Source: Aliikangiella sp. G2MR2-5 (GTDB taxonomy: Bacteria; Pseudomonadota; Gammaproteobacteria; Enterobacterales; Kangiellaceae). Taken from it: a stretch of 64,000 bases of DNA. Within the stretch, counting starts at the first letter, position 1. Each line of letters starts with the position of its first letter. The translations under genes were made by a program, and so were the position numbers. The notes beneath the pieces were generated by a model. That model had not been told where the DNA came from. It did no database searches and worked only from the letters and a program-made list of their open reading frames with translations. The stretch is taken from the NCBI RefSeq assembly GCF_015687155.1, contig NZ_JADPQF010000001.1:496001-560000 (forward strand). The letters run 5' to 3'. Shown piece after piece: positions 55,290 to 62,495 of this stretch.

Positions 55290-56030
55290 TTAAACTTGAG
55301 CGTCAATTGACTGACCATGGACATCTTTACTGTCACTTCCCATTAAGTATAAATATAAGGAAGCAATCTGTTCCGGAGTCTTAAGAGAGTATTTATCTTC
55401 TGCCGGGTAGGCTGTTGCTCTCATTTTAGTGCGGGTAGCCCCGGGATTTATCGCATTGACTCGTATGTTGGAGCCTTCTAGTTCATCAGCTAATACCTGG
55501 GTAAAGCCTTCGATGCCAAATTTTGATACTGCATAGGCTCCCCAGAAAGCTCTGCCTTTTCTTCCGACACCAGATGAGGTGGTAATAATTGATGCGTTGT
55601 CTGCCTCTCGTAGGAGAGGAAGACAAGCTTGAGTAAGAAGAAAAACCGAGTTTAAATTAACCTGAATTAGCTGGTTCCAGGTTTCTGAAGACGTGAACTC
55701 AATTGGTGTGAGTTCGCTGATCATCCCTGCATTATGCAAAATCCCATCGAGGCGCCCTAACTCAGAGCGAATTGTATTAGCGAGAGATGCAAACTGCTCT
55801 GGCGATGCATTAACCAGATTTAAAGGTAAAATTGCTGGCTGAGGATAGCCTGACGCGATAATCTCATCGTAGACGGCTTCCAGTTTGGAGGTATCACGGC
55901 CATGAAGTATTACTGTGGCTCCAACTCGAGCGTATTCTTTAGCCACTGCTTTCCCAATGCCATCGCTTGCGCCTGTAACCAGTATAACGCGGTCTTTTAA
56001 TAGGTCATCGGGGGCTTGGTAGTTGTGCAT
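55290..56030 (-). CDS. yciK: YciK-family short-chain dehydrogenase
   Basis: 246 residues. The cofactor-binding TGASDGIGKAVAKEYA, the HGRD segment that favours NADP, NAG in LHNAGMISELTP, and the catalytic Ser, Tyr and Lys in TTSSGVG and YAVSKFGIEG are all in place. The N-terminal NYQAPDDLLKDRVILVTGA is typical of E. coli YciK. The substrate is unknown. It stands alone with its own terminator. Confidence 0.88.
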   Translation of the reverse strand: MHNYQAPDDLLKDRVILVTGASDGIGKAVAKEYARVGATVILHGRDTSKLEAVYDEIIASGYPQPAILPLNLVNASPEQFASLANTIRSELGRLDGILHNAGMISELTPIEFTSSETWNQLIQVNLNSVFLLTQACLPLLREADNASIITTSSGVGRKGRAFWGAYAVSKFGIEGFTQVLADELEGSNIRVNAINPGATRTKMRATAYPAEDKYSLKTPEQIASLYLYLMGSDSKDVHGQSIDAQV

Positions 56031-56173
56031 GAATTATCCTGTTTGTTTTTGTTGCATATTGTAATTTTAACAGCCATCAATAGAAATAGCGTAATCATAT
56101 TTTCACATCTAGAATTAAGTGGTAAGCTTTCTTAATAGCTGGCGAATTGGTGGCCAGTTCAAGGAGGGATAAC

Positions 56174-56820
56174 TTGATTAAAGTACTCGTTGTTGACGAC
56201 CATGATTTAATAAGAACCGGAATTAGCCGACTATTGGCTGACGACGATAAAATAGAAGTGGTTGGTGAAGCGTCTAGCGGAGAAGATGGCGTTTCTAAAG
56301 CCAGAGAATTGAGGCCAGACGTGGTATTGATGGATGCAAATATGCCTGGCATTGGTGGATTGGAAGCTACACGCAGACTGGTCCGCTACGATCCTGATAT
56401 TAAAGTGATTGCGGTTACCGTTCATGGAGATGAACCATATCCAACTCGGTTTATGCAGGCTGGAGCTGCTGGATATGTCACAAAAGATGCTGATATTCAG
56501 GATGAATGATAATTGCGATAAAGCAAGTCGCAAGCGGTAAACGGTATCTCGCTCCGGAAATTGCGCAAGCAATGGCGTTAAGAGCTGTAAATCCGGATGA
56601 TGGAAGTCCATTTGATGAACTATCCGACCGTGAAATGCAGGTTATGTTAATGATAACCAAAGGCCAAAAAGTCCAGGATATCTCGGAACAGCTTTTTTTA
56701 AGCCCTAAGACGGTTAATAGTTACCGTTATCGCTTGTTTGAAAAGCTCAAAATTGAAAATGATGTCGAACTGACTCACTTGGCAATTAAACACGGCATTA
56801 TCGAAATGGAAAAGCTGTAG
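56174..56820 (+). pseudogene. uvrY: UvrY/GacA response regulator, frameshifted
   Basis: A TTG start at 56174 is fixed by AAGGAGGGAT just upstream. The receiver domain (IKVLVVDDHDLIRTGI, phospho-Asp in VVLMDANMPGIGGLEATR) reads to GYVTKDADIQDE and then meets a TGA at 56507. The LuxR-type HTH domain (LSDREMQVMLMITKGQ, LFLSPKTVNSYRYRL) resumes in the next frame from ATG 56506. Adding one A in GATGAATG would restore the family's continuous sequence DEMIIAIKQVASGKRY. The halves overlap as ATGA, so the HTH domain could still be made by coupling. UvrY with BarA controls CsrB-type small RNAs. The neighbour uvrC is as in E. coli. A sequencing error is possible. Confidence 0.85.
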
Positions 56821-56840
56821 CTCTTAGCTTCAGCTTTTCC
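56808..56840 (+). terminator. Hairpin at the uvrY end
   Basis: GGAAAAGCTG (overlapping the stop codon region) and CAGCTTTTCC are perfect arms around 13 bases. Only a short T run follows, after AAAG, so termination may be partial and uvrC may be read through. Confidence 0.45.
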
Positions 56841-56982
56841 AAAGTTTTTCGACAAAGTGTTTAAAGTTCCTGGTTTGGATATATTCCAGAATTCTACTTC
56901 GCTCATTGTTTCGTATTACGAATATCGTATAATATTTCTCATTCATTAGTTAAAGCTATCAATTATTTCTCGCGATTCAGTT

Positions 56983-58806
56983 GTGACCGACTCTCCAAAC
57001 CAGTTTGACCATCAGACTTTCTTAAAGAACCTGACGCATTTACCCGGTATTTATCAAATGATTAATGATAACGGGGATATCATTTATGTTGGAAAAGCCA
57101 AAAATCTAAGAAAACGAGTATCAAGTTACTTTCAGAAGCAGGATCACTCCCCTAAAACCAAGGTTATGGTTAGTCAGATTCACGAAATTCAGGTGGTAGT
57201 AACTGATAGTGAAAATGAAGCGCTAATTCTGGAAAATCAATTTATCAAAAAACATCGTCCCAGATATAACGTAATATTTCGCGACGATAAGAGTTACCCC
57301 TATATTTATCTTTCCGAAGAAGACTATCCACGACTCAGTATTCAACGCGGCGCCCAGAACAGGAAAGGCAACTATTTTGGACCATTTACCGGGTCTACTG
57401 CCGCACGGTACAGTATTGCTTTAATGCAAAAGTTGTTTCAAATTCGGCAATGTGAAAATAGCGTATTTAAGTATCGCTCTCGTCCATGCCTGCAATATCA
57501 GATCAATCGTTGCAGCGGCTCTTGTGTTGGTAAGATCAGTCAGAGCGATTATTTGAAAGACGTTGAGTTGGTAAGACTTTTTTATCAGGGCAAAAATGAA
57601 TCGGTAATAAAAGCTTTAACTGAACGAATGGAAAAAGCGTCAGAAGATCTGGCATTTGAGAGGGCTGCACAAATTCGTGATCAAATTATTCAGCTTCGAC
57701 GCGTGTTGGAAAAGCAGACAGTTCAAGGTACCGGTATTGATATCGATATTATCGCGGCAGGGGTTGTCGAAAAAACTGCAGGTATATTCGTTTTGCATGT
57801 TCGAAACGGTCTGGTTCAGGGAAGTCGAAACTTTTATCCAAAAATTCCACAGGATACAAGTGAAGAAGAGGTGCTGGAGTCTTTTATCGGTCACTTTTAT
57901 TCGGTGAGTAATAATGAAGTCCCAAAAGAAATTGTAACCAATCTGGCTCTGCCCAATGAATCCGAATTAGCGACTATTGTTGGTCAAATTCGAGGCTGTC
58001 AAGTCCGACTGGCACACAAGGTAAAGACTGATCGGGCTGCCTGGCTGGAAATGGCGACGCGCAATCTCAGTGAAATGCTCGGCGCAAAACTGGCTACGCA
58101 ACAACATACTCGCAAAAGAATGCAGGCTCTAATGGATGAATTGAATCTTGATAAAATGCCATATCGAATGGAGTGCTTCGATATTAGCCATTTTCAAGGA
58201 GAGCAGACTGTGGCTTCGTGTGTGGTTTTCGAGAAGGGGCAAGCCAAGAAAAGTGACTATCGTCGATTTAATATTGAGGGAGTTGAACCGGGCGACGACT
58301 ATGCTGCGATTGAGCAGGCTGTAAGACGACGTTTTAATCGCCTGGTTAAAGAAGAGGCCCGATTACCAGAGTTATTAATCATTGACGGTGGAAAAGGGCA
58401 GTTGAATCAAGCACAAAAGGTGCTGGAAGACCTCAATATAACTGACGTTACCCTGATTAGCGTTGCTAAAGGAAGTGATCGAAAGGTGGGGATGGAGCAG
58501 ATTTTCTTTCCTTCTGAAGCGATTGCTACACGTCTCAAAGAAGATTCTCTGGGACTACATTTGATTCAAGCTATTCGGGATGAAGCTCACCGGTTTGCTA
58601 TAACTGGACACAGAGGAAAAAGGGATAAACAGCGAAAGGTTTCTGTTCTTGAAGGTATCCCCGGTGTTGGAGCTAAGCGACGGAAGGCCATTATTCAGCA
58701 TTTTGGAGGGCTTCAGGGGGTCAAAAGGGCAGGAGTGAACGACTTGAAGGAGGTTGAAGGTATTAGTCAGGCGATCGCTCAAACGATTTATGACTATCTT
58801 CATTGA
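56983..58806 (+). CDS. uvrC: Excinuclease ABC subunit C
   Basis: 607 residues (610 in E. coli), GTG start at 56983. The GIY-YIG nuclease domain (about 15-95) has LPGIYQMINDNGDIIYVGKAKNLRKR. The UVR motif lies near 205-235, the RNase-H-like C-terminal nuclease domain begins ECFDISHFQGEQTVASCVVF with its Asp, and a helix-hairpin-helix pair ends the chain (GIPGVGAKRRKAIIQHFGG). It makes both incisions in nucleotide excision repair with UvrAB. uvrY-uvrC-pgsA is the E. coli order. Confidence 0.97.
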   Translation: MTDSPNQFDHQTFLKNLTHLPGIYQMINDNGDIIYVGKAKNLRKRVSSYFQKQDHSPKTKVMVSQIHEIQVVVTDSENEALILENQFIKKHRPRYNVIFRDDKSYPYIYLSEEDYPRLSIQRGAQNRKGNYFGPFTGSTAARYSIALMQKLFQIRQCENSVFKYRSRPCLQYQINRCSGSCVGKISQSDYLKDVELVRLFYQGKNESVIKALTERMEKASEDLAFERAAQIRDQIIQLRRVLEKQTVQGTGIDIDIIAAGVVEKTAGIFVLHVRNGLVQGSRNFYPKIPQDTSEEEVLESFIGHFYSVSNNEVPKEIVTNLALPNESELATIVGQIRGCQVRLAHKVKTDRAAWLEMATRNLSEMLGAKLATQQHTRKRMQALMDELNLDKMPYRMECFDISHFQGEQTVASCVVFEKGQAKKSDYRRFNIEGVEPGDDYAAIEQAVRRRFNRLVKEEARLPELLIIDGGKGQLNQAQKVLEDLNITDVTLISVAKGSDRKVGMEQIFFPSEAIATRLKEDSLGLHLIQAIRDEAHRFAITGHRGKRDKQRKVSVLEGIPGVGAKRRKAIIQHFGGLQGVKRAGVNDLKEVEGISQAIAQTIYDYLH

Positions 58807-58979
58807 CGACCTCTGTTGTAGGTTAGTGACCAATGGTCTATATATTTGCCATTGTTACAAATTTCAGCTAATTCCTGTGCTATGTTAGACACTTGTACAA
58901 ATTTGGGATGACATCTATTTTACCGATGTTACAATGGCCTGCATTAAAACAGCCGTTAAACCAATTCGAATAATAATCA

Positions 58980-59585
58980 ATGAATATCGCAAACCTCCTC
59001 ACTTCGTTCCGTATCCTTTGTATCCCATTATTGGTATTGTTTTTCTATTTGCCGGTGAGCTGGGGGCAAACCACTGCGGCATTGATCTTTGCCGTTGTCG
59101 GCTGGACTGACTGGTTTGATGGTTGGGTTGCCAGAACTTTTAATATGCAATCTCCACTGGGCGAGTTTCTTGATCCTGTTGCTGACAAACTCATGGTGGC
59201 TGCATCTTTGGTATTGCTGGTAGAGCAGCACGCAACGATTTGGATTGCAGCACCTGCGCTTGTGATTATTAGTAGAGAAATTACTGTTTCTGCACTGCGA
59301 GAATGGATGGCTGAATACGGTGAACGCTCAGCGGTTAAAGTTGTTTTTGTTGCCAAAGTTAAAACATTGATGCAGTTATCAGCGATTTTCTTCTTGTTAT
59401 TGGCGGGGAGAGAAGAAGAGGTAGCTTCTTTGTGGGAGCATAGCTGGCTTTACATATGGGGCTACATCTTTTTATATATTGCTGTAGCATTGACCTTATG
59501 GTCGATGTACATATACGTACGCGCGACCTGGCCACTGCTAATGTCTGCAAGGCTCGAAGATCGAACGGATAACGACGAAAATTGA
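58980..59585 (+). CDS. pgsA: Phosphatidylglycerophosphate synthase
   Basis: 201 residues (182 in E. coli). The CDP-alcohol phosphatidyltransferase motif is in TDWFDGWVARTFNMQSPLGEFLDPVADK (D-G-x2-A-R-x8-G-x3-D-x3-D), read here in parts. Several helices follow. It condenses CDP-diacylglycerol and glycerol-3-phosphate in the inner membrane on the way to phosphatidylglycerol. It follows uvrC and precedes tRNA-Gly/Cys/Leu, exactly the E. coli arrangement. Confidence 0.95.
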   Translation: MNIANLLTSFRILCIPLLVLFFYLPVSWGQTTAALIFAVVGWTDWFDGWVARTFNMQSPLGEFLDPVADKLMVAASLVLLVEQHATIWIAAPALVIISREITVSALREWMAEYGERSAVKVVFVAKVKTLMQLSAIFFLLLAGREEEVASLWEHSWLYIWGYIFLYIAVALTLWSMYIYVRATWPLLMSARLEDRTDNDEN

Positions 59586-59699
59586 TTATTAAATCAGCAG
59601 CTTGAACAAAATTAGGTCAATCGAGAAAAAAGTTTAAAATCTTCCTATTTTCTTGCTTGACAGAACCTAATCTTGCTGTAAAATGCCCATCCACTTGAG

Positions 59700-59775
59700 G
59701 CGGGAATAGCTCAGCTGGTAGAGCACAACCTTGCCAAGGTTGGGGTCGCGAGTTCGAATCTCGTTTCCCGCTCCA
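59700..59775 (+). tRNA. tRNA-Gly (GCC anticodon), copy 1
   Basis: 76 bases with encoded CCA. GCGGGAA / TTCCCGC acceptor arms, D arm with AGCTCAGCTGGTAGAGC, anticodon loop TTGCCAA and T arm GAGTTCGAATC are all present. Nearly identical to E. coli tRNA-Gly. Confidence 0.98.
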
Positions 59776-59887
59776 AATTTTAAAACCTCAATCGCAAGCT
59801 ACTTGAGTTCAAATAAAAGTATCTGCTTTGAGGTTTTTTTAGCACTGAGGAATGGTTATGATATCTTCCTTGGAGCGCTCAAGTGAT

Positions 59888-59961
59888 GGCTGGGTGGCAG
59901 AGTGGTCATGCAGCGGACTGCAACTCCGTGGACGCCGGTTCGATTCCGACCCCAGCCTCCA
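59888..59961 (+). tRNA. tRNA-Cys (GCA anticodon)
   Basis: 74 bases with encoded CCA. GGCTGGG / CCCAGCC acceptor arms, anticodon loop CTGCAAC, T arm GGTTCGATTCC. It is followed by tRNA-Leu. Confidence 0.97.
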
Positions 59962-59992
59962 TTTTCTCTTTGAGAAAATTATAAAGACGTCT

Positions 59993-60079
59993 GCCCGGGT
60001 GGCGAAATTGGTAGACGCAAGGGACTTAAAATCCCTCGGTGGCAACACCGTGCCGGTTCGACTCCGGCCCCGGGCACCA
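59993..60079 (+). tRNA. tRNA-Leu (TAA anticodon)
   Basis: 87 bases with encoded CCA. GCCCGGG / CCCGGGC acceptor arms, anticodon loop CTTAAAA between GGGA and TCCC, a long variable arm and T arm GGTTCGACTCC. Confidence 0.97.
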
Positions 60080-60111
60080 TTGACTAAAGCCTCATGGTTT
60101 TAGTACCAGAT

Positions 60112-60187
60112 GCGGGAATAGCTCAGCTGGTAGAGCACAACCTTGCCAAGGTTGGGGTCGCGAGTTCGAATCTCGTTTCCCGCTCCA
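60112..60187 (+). tRNA. tRNA-Gly (GCC anticodon), copy 2
   Basis: Identical over all 76 bases to the copy at 59700; the identity continues seven bases downstream (AATTTTA). It is a duplicate flanking the Cys and Leu genes. Confidence 0.98.
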
Positions 60188-60445
60188 AATTTTATACTCT
60201 TCACCATTCTCATATCCTCAAGCGTGCAATTAACTGTTGAATTTGTTCATTCTTAGTTTCAACTGGACCATTTTCAAGACAGTACCAGTAGCTCAGCCTG
60301 TAAAGTACTGCTTCCTGATTTTCGCAAGTTCACAGACTTACTGCTGGCCATTTATCAGTAATTTAGCTGTGATGCAGATTAAATTTCTATTTTAGAACTG
60401 ATATGCCTAAAGTTTCTAGATGGGGTTTACAACCTTAAATTAAGG
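60188..60445. other. Spacer with a tRNA-like remnant
   Basis: 258 bp without a gene. At about 60284-60350 the sequence resembles a decayed tRNA: AGTAGCTCAGCCTGTAAAG looks like a D arm, CGCAAGTTCACAGAC like a T loop, and CTGGCCA like a 3' end. The stems no longer pair well, so it would not be a working tRNA. Confidence 0.35.
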
Positions 60446-61180
60446 TTACTCAATAATATAGGTTGTAGCACTTTCAGTGTCAGTTTTAAACTTCACAGGT
60501 AGCATGAATCCTTCCAAATAATCCCGCGATAGCGCTCGACTAAGCGAAATCTCAAGAGAGTCTGTTTGTTCAACACCTAAATTGACCCTGGCATCTTTAA
60601 AGTCAAAGTAAGACTTGATTTTAGGGTGAAGGGCTTTGAAAAAAGTCTCTTTGGCTGAGTACAGAATTGTGAGTCGTTGGTTATAGTCGAAGTGTGCCAA
60701 GTTAGTATTAGCAGATTCTAGTTGGTGAATCTCGTAAGAGTCCAGAATTGAGGAAACAATTTCTCGACTTACTCTCGAGTCAATCCAATCCTCACGATCA
60801 AGCCCCAAAAAAGTAATGTCCTTGTCAGGCGCGATGATTGCTGCAGCTTTGGAGTTGGTGTGAGTGATAGAACCATTGATGCCGAGGGGCCAAACAGGCT
60901 CGCGATTTTTTCCTATAGTAATGTTATGATTTTCTAAGTTAAGCTTTGATAGAACGAAGCCGGCCGCGATTCTGCCTGCTAGAAACTCAGCCTTTCTCTT
61001 GACTACCGCTCGTCTTATTTTGGGAGGGCAGTCAATTCCCCACGCAACAAACAGTCGATCTTCATATTCACTTATTTCGAAATCAACCTGGCAGCCTTTT
61101 ATGGGCAATGGTTGATTCAGGAAATCACGTTTAACATTTTTAATGAACGAGCACCGGGTATCACCAAAGTAGCTGTGCAC
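60446..61180 (-). CDS. EntD-type 4'-phosphopantetheinyl transferase
   Basis: 244 residues with a GTG start that overlaps the stop of the thioesterase gene. RKAEFLAGRIAA, REPVWPLGINGSITHT, the metal-binding LGLDREDW and the ILYSAKETFFKAL (the W/F-x-x-KE-x-x-x-K-like helix) are those of the EntD/PcpS class. It transfers phosphopantetheine from CoA to carrier proteins of peptide or polyketide synthases, or of siderophore systems. Together with the thioesterase it indicates a secondary-metabolite cluster close by. Confidence 0.92.
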   Translation of the reverse strand: MHSYFGDTRCSFIKNVKRDFLNQPLPIKGCQVDFEISEYEDRLFVAWGIDCPPKIRRAVVKRKAEFLAGRIAAGFVLSKLNLENHNITIGKNREPVWPLGINGSITHTNSKAAAIIAPDKDITFLGLDREDWIDSRVSREIVSSILDSYEIHQLESANTNLAHFDYNQRLTILYSAKETFFKALHPKIKSYFDFKDARVNLGVEQTDSLEISLSRALSRDYLEGFMLPVKFKTDTESATTYIIE

Positions 61181-61971
61181 TAGGCGAATGCCTTTTTATT
61201 AAAGATTTGACCTACATTACTTTTTGTTAGTGTTTTATTTATTGTTGAGTTAACGAAGTCGATTACTGAGTCCCGGTTAGATTCAATAAAAAAATGATCA
61301 CCTTCAATGTATTTTAACTCATCAATTTTGCTGAAAACCTTTTTCCATGCGTTCAGATCCTCAGAAGTAATTTCTATATCATTAGTACCGCTTAGTACTG
61401 ACGCTGAAAGAGGAATTACCGTTTCCGTATTTGCCAGATAGGTATCTGCAATTTTAAAGTCACTTCTTAACAATGGAATACACAATTCCATTAGTTCCTT
61501 GTTTTGCAAAACTTCAGCGGGTGTCCCGTTTAAAGTTCTTAACCGGTCAACAAACTCGTTATCCGGCAGATTGTAAATAGGCTCCTCCCTACAAGGAATG
61601 AACGGCGCTCTACTACCCGAAGCAAAAAAGTGTAGTGGAAGGTTAACCTTTTCTTGAAGACATTTTTTTGCAAGCTCGAACGCAACTCTGCTACCTAAAC
61701 TGTGACCAAACAATATGTAGGGCTTGTCAGTTAAATTTACGAATTCTGGGAATAAGGATGTGATTAATTCATTCATATCCGTATAGGGTTCCTCAAGTAT
61801 TCGTGATGAACGTCCTGGGGGTTGCACAGCGACAAGCTCAACGTTGTAGGGCAATTTCTTAGCCCATGGGATATAGGTTGATGCACTGCCTCCTGCGTAT
61901 GGGAAGCAAAAAACTCTTAGTTGCGGATCAAGAATTCTTTGAGGCGTTAAAAACCATTTACTTGTAATCAT
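61180..61971 (-). CDS. Type II thioesterase (GrsT-like)
   Basis: 263 residues from ATG 61971; an upstream ATG at 62010 would add 13 residues but has no ribosome site. The alpha/beta hydrolase has VFCFPYAGGSAS (oxyanion), VAVQPPGR, the nucleophile in LFGHSLGS and the catalytic His in EGDHFFI. Type II thioesterases remove wrong acyl groups from carrier proteins of NRPS or PKS systems. Its coupling to a phosphopantetheinyl transferase gene supports that role. Confidence 0.9.
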   Translation of the reverse strand: MITSKWFLTPQRILDPQLRVFCFPYAGGSASTYIPWAKKLPYNVELVAVQPPGRSSRILEEPYTDMNELITSLFPEFVNLTDKPYILFGHSLGSRVAFELAKKCLQEKVNLPLHFFASGSRAPFIPCREEPIYNLPDNEFVDRLRTLNGTPAEVLQNKELMELCIPLLRSDFKIADTYLANTETVIPLSASVLSGTNDIEITSEDLNAWKKVFSKIDELKYIEGDHFFIESNRDSVIDFVNSTINKTLTKSNVGQIFNKKAFA

Positions 61972-62495
61972 AGTAAAACTTTCAAACAGATTTTTGGCGA
62001 AGCATAACAAAGGAGATGCATTTAAGTAAAAGTAAAAATCAGAAAACAGAATGAATATCTCTAGAAGGGATTTGTTATTGCTTTGAGAGATGTCGTTTTG
62101 CTCGTGCTATCTAAATGTGAAATTGGTTTGAAAGAAGTTATCAAAAAAGCTGAAGGTCTGGAAAATATATTGGCGAAAGAAAAACATTAAAAGATTTAAA
62201 TTGAAAGGACTTTTGTTTGCAAAAAAACATCAAGATAATATCTCGCTGTGAAATTATAGCGCGAAAAACAATCACTTCCGAGAGTGACGTATATTTGCAA
62301 AATTAATTTATATTTCTCTTCGAGATTATTTTGCTCAAAAAAGATTTAATCGTCATCTTTGTCATAGATATATGTGTTTTCTTTTGATATACATATCTCG
62401 CCTGCAAATAGGACGCAGTATTTTATGGTCTGATAGAACTAAAAAAATACTAATTTTGCAATTATAAAATCAGAAAGTATCGCTAAGGGACATCT
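61972..62495. other. Divergent intergenic region
   Basis: About 520 bp, AT-rich, between the thioesterase and the acylase genes. It must hold promoters for both. An AT-rich stretch (62220-62480) shows no strong palindrome. A short frame that might be a regulator remnant is listed separately. Confidence 0.5.
62077..62190 (+). pseudogene. Possible PadR-like regulator remnant
   Basis: About 37 codons. If ATT at 62077 acts as start (AAGGGA six bases upstream), the peptide would begin ALRDVVLLVLSK and run to KEKH. The opening resembles the start of PadR-family regulators (ALRD-x-hydrophobic). No downstream continuation in any frame was seen. It may be a decayed gene or chance. Confidence 0.2.

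Noticed and set aside
56500-56510. Programmed frameshift in uvrY
   Set aside because: No slippery heptamer (X-XXY-YYZ) or downstream pseudoknot is evident, and UvrY homologues are uninterrupted; a plain deletion or read error is simpler.
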